From contig JAVWMQ010000011.1 of the NCBI GenBank assembly GCA_036637375.1, positions 1 through 43,500 of the forward strand: a stretch of 43,500 bases of DNA, read 5' to 3'. The notes under the pieces were generated by a model. It ran no database searches and was not told where the DNA came from. It saw nothing but the letters and a program-made list of their open reading frames with translations. Source of the DNA: JAVWMQ01 sp036637375. GTDB lineage: Bacteria; Bacillota; Clostridia; Peptostreptococcales; Anaerovoracaceae. A program made the position numbers and the translations under genes. The first letter of the stretch is position 1; each line of letters begins with the position of its first letter. This document shows, piece after piece, positions 9,133 through 17,229 of the stretch.

Positions 9133-9642
9133 ATGAGTGAAACAAAATGCTGTTGTGAAAACAGAGAACAGCAGTTTAAGGAATTGGCTCCAGTACTTAA
9201 AAAGTATGCAAAAGTACCAGGAAGCTTGATTACAATTTTACAGCATACTCAGGACATATATGGATATTTGTCTCCAAATGCTATCAACCATATTTCAGAA
9301 GCGACAGGTATTAAACCTGCCAAAATTTATGGTGTTGCTACATTCTATGCACAGTTTAGAATGGAACCAATCGGAAAGAACCTAATTATGCTATGTAAAG
9401 GGACAGCTTGCCATGTTAATGGAGCTGACATCATTGAAGAAGCGATTTCTGAACATTTAGGAATTCAAGATGGTGAAACTACAGAAGATGGTTTGTTTAC
9501 ATTAAATAATGTTGCGTGTTTAGGTTGTTGCTCATTAGCACCAGTTATGATGGTTCAGAGTGATGAGGGCGATGAAACTTATGGTAACCTAACTAAAGAT
9601 ACTGTTACGGAAATATTAGATAGTATTAGAGACAGAAAGTAG
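9133..9642 (+). CDS. NuoE-like [2Fe-2S] subunit of an Stn-type transhydrogenase complex
   Basis: A 169-residue NuoE/HydC-family protein with an N-terminal helical part and a thioredoxin-like [2Fe-2S] fold. The four cluster ligands are visible: Cys88 and Cys93 (CKGTAC) and Cys129 and Cys133 (CLGCC). In NADH dehydrogenases, bifurcating hydrogenases and Stn transhydrogenases this subunit sits next to the flavin subunit and carries one cluster. It is the first gene of a three-gene operon with strong AGGAGG-type sites and short gaps. The call as the small Stn subunit (StnC in the nomenclature as I recall it) rests on the third gene, which has no hydrogenase or formate dehydrogenase active site. 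The extra Cys cluster at residues 6-8 is unusual. Confidence 0.9.
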   Translation: MSETKCCCENREQQFKELAPVLKKYAKVPGSLITILQHTQDIYGYLSPNAINHISEATGIKPAKIYGVATFYAQFRMEPIGKNLIMLCKGTACHVNGADIIEEAISEHLGIQDGETTEDGLFTLNNVACLGCCSLAPVMMVQSDEGDETYGNLTKDTVTEILDSIRDRK

Positions 9643-9657
9643 GAGGTAGCTGATAAT

Positions 9658-11406
9658 ATGAAAATTGTAGTTGGGCAGGGAAGTTGTGGTATAGCAACTG
9701 GTGCCAAAAAGACTTATGCTGAATTTGAAAAGCAAATTGAATCAAAAAAATTAACTGCAGAACTAGATATTACAGGGTGTGTAGGTACTTGTTACCTTGA
9801 ACCTATTGTTGATGTTTATGATGATAATGGTGAAATGACACGTTACGTAAAAGTTCAACCTAGTGATGTAAGTGATATTGTAGAAAAACATATAATTGCA
9901 GGAGAAGCTGATGCTGCTCATGCAATCTCAGAAGAAGATAAAGGATTTATCAACAAACAAAAAAGAGTTGTTCTAAGAAATGCTGGATTAATTAATCCGG
10001 AAAAAATTGAAGAATATCTTGCCGTTGATGGATATAAGGCTGCTGAAAAGGTAATTACTTCTATGAGCCAAGATGATGTAATTGAGGAAATAAAAGTTTC
10101 TGGACTTCGTGGTCGTGGTGGTGCAGGATTCCCTACTTGGTTTAAGTGGAACGCTGCTAAAGTTAACAGTGGCAAAAATAAATATATGGTATGTAATGCT
10201 GACGAAGGAGATCCAGGTGCATTCATGGATAGATCAGTACTAGAAGGAGATCCACATTCTCTAATTGAAGGAATGATTATTGGTGGATTTGCTATGGGTG
10301 CAACAGAAGGTGTTATTTACTGTCGTGCAGAATACCCTCTTGCAATTGCAAGACTTGAAAACGCTATGGATCAGGCGAGAAAAAATGGATTCTTAGGCAA
10401 GAATTTATTTGGAACAGATTACAGCTTTGATTTAAGAATAAAAGCTGGGGCTGGAGCTTTTGTATGTGGTGAAGAAACAGCACTTATCGCTTCTCTAGAA
10501 GGAGAAAGAGGAATGCCAAGATTAAAACCACCATTCCCAGCTGCAAAAGGATATTGGCAAGAACCAACAAATATTAACAATGTAGAAACTTTTGCTAATG
10601 TACCATGGATTTTACTAAATGGAGGTAAAGCATTTGGTGATATGGGAACTGACAAGAGTAAAGGAACTAAAGTTTTTGCTCTTGCAGGAAAAATTAAAAA
10701 AGGTGGACTTGTAGAAGTTCCAATGGGATTACCGCTAAAAGAAGTAATTTATGGAATTGGTGGCGGAATTAAAGAAGACAAAGCATTTAAAGCTGTTCAA
10801 ATGGGTGGTCCATCTGGTGGATGTATTCCAGCTGAATTAATCGATACACCTGTAGATTACGAAAACATCAATAAGACAGGAGCTATCGTTGGTTCTGGCG
10901 GTATGATCGTTATGGATGAAACTACATGTATGGTGGATATGGCTAGATACTTCCTTGACTTTACTCGTAAAGAGTCTTGTGGAAAATGTAACTATTGCCG
11001 TATTGGTACAAAGAGAATGCTTGAAATCTTAGAGAGAATCACTAGAGGCGAAGGTAAAGATGGAGACATCGAATTGTTAGAAGAACTTGCTTCTAAGATT
11101 AAAGATGGATCAATGTGTGGTCTAGGACAGACAGCACCAAACCCAGTTTTAACAACAATTAAGTACTTTAGAAATGAATATGAAGATCATATTTATAACA
11201 AAAAATGTACTGCTAAATCTTGTAAAGCTCTTATTAAATTTGAAATCACTGATAAGTGTGTTGGATGTACACTATGTAGCAAAAAATGTCCAGTTGATGC
11301 AATTACAGGAGCACCAAAAGGACAGCATACAATTGATCAGGATTTATGCGTTAAATGCGGCAGATGTTATGAAAGTTGCAAATTTAATGCAATTACAGTT
11401 GAATAA
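9658..11406 (+). CDS. NuoF/HydB-like flavin Fe-S subunit of an Stn-type complex
   Basis: A 582-residue protein. Residues 1-80 form a thioredoxin-like [2Fe-2S] domain with Cys10, Cys41 and Cys45; a fourth ligand is not obvious. Residues 110-510 are the NuoF 51-kDa core: the FMN/NADH site RGRGGAGFPTW (151-161) and NADEGDPGAF (180-189), the SLBB-like region, and a [4Fe-4S] site with CGKCNYC (441-447) and Cys487. The C-terminus holds two ferredoxin-type [4Fe-4S] motifs (Cys534, 537, 540, 544 and Cys564, 567, 570, 574). This is the architecture of HydB, HndC and StnB, which oxidise or reduce NAD(H) and are the presumed bifurcation site. The gene is 15 bases after the NuoE-like gene and 12 before the large subunit. 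Confidence 0.93.
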   Translation: MKIVVGQGSCGIATGAKKTYAEFEKQIESKKLTAELDITGCVGTCYLEPIVDVYDDNGEMTRYVKVQPSDVSDIVEKHIIAGEADAAHAISEEDKGFINKQKRVVLRNAGLINPEKIEEYLAVDGYKAAEKVITSMSQDDVIEEIKVSGLRGRGGAGFPTWFKWNAAKVNSGKNKYMVCNADEGDPGAFMDRSVLEGDPHSLIEGMIIGGFAMGATEGVIYCRAEYPLAIARLENAMDQARKNGFLGKNLFGTDYSFDLRIKAGAGAFVCGEETALIASLEGERGMPRLKPPFPAAKGYWQEPTNINNVETFANVPWILLNGGKAFGDMGTDKSKGTKVFALAGKIKKGGLVEVPMGLPLKEVIYGIGGGIKEDKAFKAVQMGGPSGGCIPAELIDTPVDYENINKTGAIVGSGGMIVMDETTCMVDMARYFLDFTRKESCGKCNYCRIGTKRMLEILERITRGEGKDGDIELLEELASKIKDGSMCGLGQTAPNPVLTTIKYFRNEYEDHIYNKKCTAKSCKALIKFEITDKCVGCTLCSKKCPVDAITGAPKGQHTIDQDLCVKCGRCYESCKFNAITVE

Positions 11407-11418
11407 GAGGAGGACGAA

Positions 11419-14400
11419 ATGAATAAATATAGAATTAATATTGATGGAAAAGAAGTATTTGGTCTTCCAGGTCAGACAATTTTAGATGTTGCAAAAGAAA
11501 ATGATATTTTTATCCCAACACTATGTTTTGACGAAAGAACGACAATATATGGATCTTGTGGTCTATGTGTTTGTGAAGTGGAAGGCAATCCTAAATTATG
11601 TAAGGCTTGCGCAACAGAAATCGCACCAAATATGGTAATTATGACTAAAACTGAAAGAGTTTTAGAATCAAGAAAAACTAACTTAGAACTTTTATTATCT
11701 AACCATGTTGGAGATTGTAGACCACCATGTGTATTAGCTTGTCCAGCTCAGACTGATTGTCAGGGTTATGTAGGACTTATTGCTAACGGTGAATACGAAA
11801 AAGCTTTAGAGCTTGTAAAAAATAGAATTCCGTTACCTGCATCTCTTGGACGTGTTTGCCCACATCCTTGTGAAACAGAATGTAGAAGAGGACTAATTGA
11901 TGAGCCTGTTTCAATTCAGTGGCTAAAGAGATTTGCAGCTGATCAGGACTTACTAAATGATGAAAGATTTATTCCAGATGTAGACGATGCTACAGGCAAA
12001 AGAGTAGCTATCATTGGTGGTGGTCCAATGGGATTATCAGCAGCCTACTTCTTAAGACAGCGTGGACATGAGGTTACAATTTTTGAATCTATGCCTAAAG
12101 CTGGTGGAATGTTACGTTATGGTATTCCAGAATATAGATTACCAAAAGAAGTTGTTGATGAAGAAGTTGCTACAATTGAAGCAATGGGTGTTGAAGTAAT
12201 TACTAATACTAAAGTTGGAGTAGATATTCCTTTTGATACAATTAGAGCTGACTTTGATGCTGTTATACTTGGTATTGGAGCATGGGTTTCTACTGGTGTA
12301 GGTTGTAAAGGTGAAGATTCTAAGGGTGTTATTGGTGGTATTGATTTCTTACGTAAGGTTGTTAGAAATGAAGCTATGGACATTGGTACTAAAGTTGCTA
12401 TTGTTGGTGGTGGTAATACTGCCATGGACGCATGTAGAACTGCAGTTAGACTTGGTGCAGACAAAGTTTACAACATCTACAGAAGAACTAAAGATGAAAT
12501 GCCAGCAGACAGAATTGAAATAGTTGAAGGTGAAGAAGAAGGAGTAATCTTCAAGAACCTTACAAACCCAATTGAAATTTTAACTGATGAAACTGGTAGA
12601 GTTAATAAAGTTGTTTTACAGGTTATGGAACTTGGAGAACCAGACGAATCTGGTAGAAGAAGACCAGTTCCTGTTGAAGGCAAAACAGAAACTATTGATG
12701 TAGATACTGTAATCCTTGCAATTGGACAGGCTGTTGATTCATCTATGTTCAAAAAAATTGATAAAACTAAGAGAGGGGCAATTGCCTACGATCCAGAAAC
12801 GTTTAGAACAAGCTTACCTGGCGTATTTGCAGGTGGAGACTGTGGTAACGATAAAATTTCTATTGCAGTTGAAGCTATCGCTGATGCAAAAAAAGTAGCA
12901 GAGGTTGTTGATGCTTACCTTGATGGCGAAGAAGCTAGTTACAAAGAACCTTATAGTGTGACTAGAGACGACATTACAGAGAGAACATTCGAAGATAGAG
13001 AAAAAATGACTAGACCAAATATGACTCTTCTAGAAGCAGCAGAAAGAAAAGATAATTTTGCTGAAGTTGTTCCAGATGGATATTCAGAAGAAGATGCAGT
13101 AGCAGAAGCTAACAGATGTTTAGAATGTGGTTGTCATGATTACTACGAATGTAAATTAGTCGACTTTGCTAACCAATATGATGTTAAACCTGAAAGATTT
13201 GATGGCGAAAAGAATGCTATTGAGTTTGAAGACGACCATCCATTTATTATGAGAGATCCTAACAAGTGTATTCTTTGTGGGCTATGTGTGAGAGTATGTG
13301 ATGAGGTTATGGGAATTGGGGCTTTAGGTCTTGTTAACAGAGGTTTTGATACTGTTGTTAAGCCAAACCTTGAAAAGCCACTTCTACAATCTGGTTGTGT
13401 TTCATGTGGACAGTGCGTAACAGTTTGTCCTACAGGTGCTTTACAGGAAAGACAGACAGTAGCAAAAGAAATTCCAGTTGAAACAGATGTTACAGAAACA
13501 ACATGCTCATTCTGTTCAGTTGGATGTAGCTTGTTACTAGAAACACATGGAGATATGTTAATTAAGGCAAATCCTGACAAAGAAGGATATGTAAATGAAG
13601 GTCTTGCATGTGGTAAAGGTAAATGGGGATTTGATTGTTCGGTACTAGAAGGCAAAATTGAAGATCCACTAATCAAAGATGGCGATGGATTTAGAGTAAC
13701 TGATTATCATGAAGCGATTATGCTTACTGCAAAGAAAGCAGAATCAATTGCTACAAGATATGGAAAAGATGCAGTAGCTGTTGCTATTTCTGACAGATAT
13801 ACTAACGAAGAAGCTTATGCATTCAAAAAGCTTGCTGAAGTAATTGGAGCTAAAACACTTTGCTTTAACAAGAGAGAAAACGGACTTGAAAAAGTTCTTG
13901 GTGTAGATTCTTCTCCAAATACAATTAATGAGTTACTATCTACAAACGTTATTTTAGTTACTGGATTTAATACTGCAGACAACCCTGTACTTAAACTTAA
14001 ACTAAAACAGGCGGCTGAAGCAGGAGCTCAGGTTATTCTGATTAATCCAAAAGGATATGATCAGCACTTTGAATTTGCTTCAAAAGTATTATATACTAAA
14101 AACGATGTTGAAGTTTTGGCAGAAATTGCAAAAGGACTTATTGACCTTGGATTTAAGTCAAAAGAAAAAGGTTTTGCTGCATTTAAGAAGAGCTTAGCAG
14201 AAGTTAAAGTATCAAAAGATATTGAAGAAATTGCTGGAATCTATGGAAACGCAAAAAAAGCAATGATTGTTTATGCTGAGAACTTTGTAACAACCGAAGC
14301 AGCGACAATGATTGGTAATATCGCATTACTTTCTGGACATATTGGTACACCAAGAGATGGTATCTTAGTAATAAAACCAAAGAACAACTCACAAGGTTTA

Positions 14401-14931
14401 GTTGATATGGGTATTACTGCTGGTGCAGAAGCTATGGAAGGTGTTAAAGCGTTACTATGCTTTGGTGAAGACCCTGCATATGCAGATATTAAGGGTGTAG
14501 AATTCTTAATGGTGTCTGATACTCATGGAACAGAAACAGCTGTAAAAGCTAATGTTATCATTCCAGGAACTGGCTTTGCTAGTGTTGATGGTACATATAC
14601 AAATACTGAAAGAAGATTACTATCAGTAGAAGCAGCAATTGATGAAGGCATTGTTCTTGATAACTGGGAAATTGCCGCTGAAATTGCAAATGTGTATGAA
14701 GTTGAATTTGACTGGGAAGATACATCAGATATTTCAAGTGAAATGGATGATGAACTTCCAAGATACAAATATGCGGAAATTGGTGAAGTTCTAGGTGGCG
14801 CATTGGTACCAGAAGAACCGAAATTCGTTGTAGTTTCAAAGGCAAAATTTGTTGCACCGCTTAAATCAACAGATAACTTGTTTAATATGATGATTGAAAG
14901 ATTACCAGCACCGGCTTGTATGACTGAATAA
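11419..14931 (+). CDS. Large NuoG/GltD-fusion subunit of an Stn-type electron-bifurcating transhydrogenase
   Basis: A 1170-residue multidomain protein. In order: a [2Fe-2S] ferredoxin domain (Cys36, 47, 50, 61); a GltD/NfnB-like module with an N-terminal cysteine-rich part (Cys100, 104, 108, 114, 147, 151, 155), an FAD Rossmann motif IIGGGPMG (198-205) and an NAD(P) Rossmann motif IVGGGNTA (328-335); two ferredoxin [4Fe-4S] motifs (Cys617, 620, 623, 627 and 660, 663, 666, 670); and a truncated NuoG/formate-dehydrogenase-like domain from about 690 (Cys696, 699, 703, 731). There is no H-cluster motif and no catalytic Cys/Sec or recognisable molybdopterin site, so it is neither a hydrogenase nor a formate dehydrogenase. 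As I recall, Sporomusa StnA joins the same modules. The expected reaction couples NADH and reduced ferredoxin to NADP+ reduction. Function is inference; architecture is seen. Confidence 0.85.
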   Translation: MNKYRINIDGKEVFGLPGQTILDVAKENDIFIPTLCFDERTTIYGSCGLCVCEVEGNPKLCKACATEIAPNMVIMTKTERVLESRKTNLELLLSNHVGDCRPPCVLACPAQTDCQGYVGLIANGEYEKALELVKNRIPLPASLGRVCPHPCETECRRGLIDEPVSIQWLKRFAADQDLLNDERFIPDVDDATGKRVAIIGGGPMGLSAAYFLRQRGHEVTIFESMPKAGGMLRYGIPEYRLPKEVVDEEVATIEAMGVEVITNTKVGVDIPFDTIRADFDAVILGIGAWVSTGVGCKGEDSKGVIGGIDFLRKVVRNEAMDIGTKVAIVGGGNTAMDACRTAVRLGADKVYNIYRRTKDEMPADRIEIVEGEEEGVIFKNLTNPIEILTDETGRVNKVVLQVMELGEPDESGRRRPVPVEGKTETIDVDTVILAIGQAVDSSMFKKIDKTKRGAIAYDPETFRTSLPGVFAGGDCGNDKISIAVEAIADAKKVAEVVDAYLDGEEASYKEPYSVTRDDITERTFEDREKMTRPNMTLLEAAERKDNFAEVVPDGYSEEDAVAEANRCLECGCHDYYECKLVDFANQYDVKPERFDGEKNAIEFEDDHPFIMRDPNKCILCGLCVRVCDEVMGIGALGLVNRGFDTVVKPNLEKPLLQSGCVSCGQCVTVCPTGALQERQTVAKEIPVETDVTETTCSFCSVGCSLLLETHGDMLIKANPDKEGYVNEGLACGKGKWGFDCSVLEGKIEDPLIKDGDGFRVTDYHEAIMLTAKKAESIATRYGKDAVAVAISDRYTNEEAYAFKKLAEVIGAKTLCFNKRENGLEKVLGVDSSPNTINELLSTNVILVTGFNTADNPVLKLKLKQAAEAGAQVILINPKGYDQHFEFASKVLYTKNDVEVLAEIAKGLIDLGFKSKEKGFAAFKKSLAEVKVSKDIEEIAGIYGNAKKAMIVYAENFVTTEAATMIGNIALLSGHIGTPRDGILVIKPKNNSQGLVDMGITAGAEAMEGVKALLCFGEDPAYADIKGVEFLMVSDTHGTETAVKANVIIPGTGFASVDGTYTNTERRLLSVEAAIDEGIVLDNWEIAAEIANVYEVEFDWEDTSDISSEMDDELPRYKYAEIGEVLGGALVPEEPKFVVVSKAKFVAPLKSTDNLFNMMIERLPAPACMTE

Positions 14932-14966
14932 TCATTAATAGTGTATACTGATTAATTAAAATTTAG

Positions 14967-15010
14967 ACCAGTCCTATAATGCTTATATAGTATTATAGTG
15001 ACTGGTTTTT
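14967..15010 (+). terminator. Intrinsic terminator of the Stn-type operon
   Basis: Long hairpin: ACCAGT (14967-14972) with ACTGGT (15001-15006) and, after a small bulge, CTATAAT (14974-14980) with ATTATAG (14992-14998). It is followed by T at 15006-15010. Confidence 0.85.
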
Positions 15011-15060
15011 GTTATTACAGTGTAGTATCATAATATTACTGTTTTATATAAAAGAATAAA

Positions 15061-15076
15061 GGTATAATATTATACC
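15061..15076 (+). promoter_or_regulatory. 16-bp perfect palindrome over the -10 of the lipoprotein operon
   Basis: GGTATAATATTATACC is its own reverse complement. It contains a TATAAT hexamer (15063-15068) and is followed directly by the AAGGAGG ribosome site of the next gene. The -35 region is poor. It could be an operator overlapping the core promoter, although AT-rich palindromes can arise by chance. Confidence 0.5.
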
Positions 15077-15093
15077 AAGGAGGAATTAAAGTT

Positions 15094-15606
15094 ATGAAAA
15101 AAACGATTATTTTAGTAGTATTGCTAGTGTTAACTGCAAGTGTATTTGTCTCATGTGGAAACAAAGATGTAGAGAAGGCAAATGTAGGTAAATTTACAGC
15201 AACAACAGCAGAGGGTACAAAAGTTACGGAGGGAATTTTTAAGGATTATGATTTAACAATGGTAAATATTTGGTCATTAAACTGTGGTCCATGCATCACA
15301 GAAATGCCTGAGTTAAAAAAGCTTTACAAAAAATTGCCTAAAAATGTAAATCTAGTATCAATAAACTTAGATGAGGATGCAAGCAAAGAATCAATTATCA
15401 AAGTAACTGGTAAGGAAAGCGAAAGCTTCAAAACAATTAAGGTTAATGCAGAGATTGCTCAAAGTATGTTAAAAGATGTAACAGCAACACCTACAACCTT
15501 ATTTGTAAACAAGAAAGGTGAATTAGTTGGAGAGCCTCACATAGGCGTTCCAAGTGGAGATCCAATTTCTGATAAATATTTAGAAATTATTAAAGAAAGG
15601 TTATAA
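15094..15606 (+). CDS. TlpA/ResA-like thioredoxin lipoprotein
   Basis: A 170-residue extracytoplasmic thiol-disulfide protein. The N-terminus is a signal peptide with a lipobox-like end at Cys21 (VFVSCG), so it is probably a lipoprotein on the outer face of the membrane. The thioredoxin fold carries the redox motif CGPC (64-67) and a cis-proline segment TATPTTLFV; the CGPC spacing and insert are those of TlpA/ResA proteins. The next gene overlaps its stop codon by one base, and a polyferredoxin membrane protein overlaps that in turn. This suggests that the lipoprotein exchanges thiol electrons with these partners. Start supported by AAGGAGG. Confidence 0.9.
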   Translation: MKKTIILVVLLVLTASVFVSCGNKDVEKANVGKFTATTAEGTKVTEGIFKDYDLTMVNIWSLNCGPCITEMPELKKLYKKLPKNVNLVSINLDEDASKESIIKVTGKESESFKTIKVNAEIAQSMLKDVTATPTTLFVNKKGELVGEPHIGVPSGDPISDKYLEIIKERL

Positions 15607-15737
15607 TGAAATATTTTAAATATGTGCTTCTTGCTGTAGGAATGGTATTTGTACTCTATGGGGTAGCAAGAGGTGAAGCAAATGAAGTTTTAAATAAAGC
15701 AATTAGAATTTGCCTTGAGTGCATAGGAGTAGGATGA
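15606..15737 (+). CDS. 43-residue CxxC membrane mini-protein (CD1871A-like)
   Basis: A short gene from ATG 15606, overlapping the lipoprotein stop (taATG), to TGA 15735-15737, overlapping the next ATG (ATGA). The predicted peptide has a basic N-terminus (MKYFKYVLLA), one hydrophobic segment (about 7-21), then an amphipathic stretch ending in ICLECIGVG with a CLEC (CxxC) motif at residues 36-39. Both overlaps suggest translational coupling. From memory it resembles the CD1871A-type small CxxC family found in Clostridia beside thioredoxin and 4Fe-4S genes; a database search would settle this. The CxxC after a membrane segment suggests a redox relay, but no function is established. Confidence 0.75.
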   Translation: MKYFKYVLLAVGMVFVLYGVARGEANEVLNKAIRICLECIGVG

Positions 15738-16570
15738 TGGAAAGAAGAACTATTATTCAGATTATCTCAACTGCACTTGCAAATGGATATTTAATAGGCT
15801 TTATGAAGGGTAAGATTTATCAGGGAGATTTAAAAGCTGTATGTGTTCCTGGATTAAACTGTTATTCTTGTCCAGGCGCAATTGGATCATGTCCAATTGG
15901 TGCTGTACAAGCTGTGATTGGCGGAAAAGACAAAAATTTTGCATTTTATGCTATAGGAGTAATAATACTTTTTGGTGTGATATTTGGCCGACTTATATGT
16001 GGGTTTTTATGTCCATTTGGATTTTTACAAGACTTATTATATAAAATTAAAACGCCAAAGTTAAAAGTGCCAGATATAATAGATAAATACTTAAGATATT
16101 TAAAATATATTATGTTGGTAGTTCTAGTAATAGGATTACCAATGATAGCAACAAATGCTTTTGGAATGAGTGATCCATTTTTTTGTAAATGGGTTTGCCC
16201 TGTTGGAACACTAGAGGGTGGAATTCCTCTCGTTTTGACAAATGCTAGCCTTAGAAATAGTCTTGGATTTTTGTTTGGATTCAAAATGTTTATATTAGTT
16301 GGAATAATATTATTGTCAATAGTTGTATATCGACCATTTTGCAAATATTTATGTCCTCTTGGAGCCTGTTATGGACTATTAAATAAATATAGTTTCTATC
16401 AAATGAAAATAGATACAGATAAATGTACATCATGTAATGCGTGTAATAAGGCATGTAAAATGAATGTAAATGTTACAAAAAATATTAATTCACCTGAGTG
16501 TATTAGATGTGGATTATGTAAGTCAGTATGCAAATCAAAGGCCATAGAGTCAGGATTTAACTTAAAGTAA
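15734..16570 (+). CDS. NapH/NosR-like membrane polyferredoxin
   Basis: A 278-residue membrane protein with about five hydrophobic segments and many cysteines. An N-terminal CVPGLNCYSCPGAIGSC segment (Cys37, 43, 46, 53) is followed by the paired membrane-face motifs CGFLCPFG (89-93), CKWVCPVG (151-155) and CKYLCPLGAC (203-212) typical of NapH/NosR/RdxA-type proteins. The C-terminus has two [4Fe-4S] ferredoxin motifs (Cys231, 234, 237, 241 and 256, 259, 262, 266). Such proteins move electrons across or along the membrane, often to extracytoplasmic partners. The start is ATG 15734 in an ATGA overlap with the mini-protein; ATG 15737 is equally possible, with AGGAG upstream. The likely partners are the preceding lipoprotein and mini-protein. 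Confidence 0.9.
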   Translation: MMERRTIIQIISTALANGYLIGFMKGKIYQGDLKAVCVPGLNCYSCPGAIGSCPIGAVQAVIGGKDKNFAFYAIGVIILFGVIFGRLICGFLCPFGFLQDLLYKIKTPKLKVPDIIDKYLRYLKYIMLVVLVIGLPMIATNAFGMSDPFFCKWVCPVGTLEGGIPLVLTNASLRNSLGFLFGFKMFILVGIILLSIVVYRPFCKYLCPLGACYGLLNKYSFYQMKIDTDKCTSCNACNKACKMNVNVTKNINSPECIRCGLCKSVCKSKAIESGFNLK

Positions 16571-16574
16571 TAAA

Positions 16575-16625
16575 AGTATTCTTGTAAACTTAAAAATAAA
16601 AAAGGTTTACAAGAATGCTTTTTTT
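16575..16625 (+). terminator. Intrinsic terminator of the lipoprotein-polyferredoxin operon
   Basis: A 15-bp inverted repeat (16575-16589 with 16605-16619, one G-U pair) with a 15-base A-rich loop and seven T at 16619-16625. The inner arms are also a BirA-like operator; see the separate entry. Confidence 0.85.
16582..16612 (+). promoter_or_regulatory. BirA-like operator upstream of bioY
   Basis: TTGTAAACT (16582-16590), 13 bases, GGTTTACAA (16604-16612). The known biotin repressor operator is TTGTAAACC-N14/15-GGTTTACAA in many bacteria. Here 17 of 18 arm bases match and the spacer is 1-2 shorter. The right arm contains the putative bioY -35, so binding would block transcription when biotin is plentiful. 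The site lies inside the stem of the upstream terminator. Confidence 0.65.
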
Positions 16626-16635
16626 GTGGTATATT
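16606..16635 (+). promoter_or_regulatory. Candidate bioY promoter
   Basis: TTTACA (16606-16611), 18-base spacer, TATATT (16630-16635), with transcription expected near 16642, just at the upstream in-frame ATG. This supports the downstream start at 16675. Confidence 0.55.
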
Positions 16636-16674
16636 TAATAAATGTTATTTGACTTTAAAAAGGAGAGCATTTAT

Positions 16675-17229
16675 ATGAATAAGAATAAAACTCACATGAT
16701 GATACTTTCAGGACTTTTTGCAGCATTAATCGCAGTAGGAGCATTTATTAAAATACCTGTGCCTTATATGGATTACTTTACACTTCAATTTTTCTTTGTA
16801 ATTCTTGCAGGTACATTGTTAGGATCTAAATTAGGAAATATTTCGGTATTAACGTATATATTTATCGGTTTAGCTGGTGTACCAATATTTGCAGCAGGAG
16901 GTGGTCTTGGTTATATAGTGCGACCAAGCTTTGGATTTCTGATTGGATTTGTTTTTGCAGCCTTGATTGCTGGAAAAGTTTGTGAAAAATTCAAGGAAAA
17001 TAATATAAAAACTTATTTAATTGCAGCATTTGCAGGTCTAGTAGTGACTTATTGGGTTGGATTTATATATAAATATTTGATGATGAAATATTATGTTGGA
17101 GAACCAGTTCCATTTGCAATAATATTTGCATCTGCATTTCCCCTTGATATTCCAGGAGATATAATTTTGTGTATCATAGCTGCAATAGTTAGCAAGAAAC
17201 TAGAAATTGTAAAAGGGAGATATATTTAA
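16675..17229 (+). CDS. bioY: BioY, substrate-binding component of the biotin ECF transporter
   Basis: A 184-residue BioY-family S-component, about six hydrophobic helices, with family stretches KIPVPYMDYFTLQ (where substrate-facing residues lie), GLAGVPIFAAGGG and RPSFGFLIGF. It imports biotin, usually with the shared EcfA/EcfA'/EcfT module, which is not in this window. The frame is open to an ATG at 16642, but AGGAG (16661-16665) points to ATG 16675 with nine-base spacing. Its stop overlaps the bioB ATG by one base, so the three bio genes form one operon, probably under BirA. Confidence 0.95.
   Translation: MNKNKTHMMILSGLFAALIAVGAFIKIPVPYMDYFTLQFFFVILAGTLLGSKLGNISVLTYIFIGLAGVPIFAAGGGLGYIVRPSFGFLIGFVFAALIAGKVCEKFKENNIKTYLIAAFAGLVVTYWVGFIYKYLMMKYYVGEPVPFAIIFASAFPLDIPGDIILCIIAAIVSKKLEIVKGRYI

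Noticed and set aside
11174..11422. Small overlapping frame within the NuoF-like gene
   Set aside because: It is out of frame with the clear ferredoxin motifs, has no ribosome site of its own and no recognisable family.
9133..14931. NADH-dependent [FeFe] hydrogenase or NAD-dependent formate dehydrogenase
   Set aside because: NuoE/NuoF-like subunits fit both, but no H-cluster cysteine motifs and no catalytic Cys/Sec or full molybdopterin domain exist in the large subunit.
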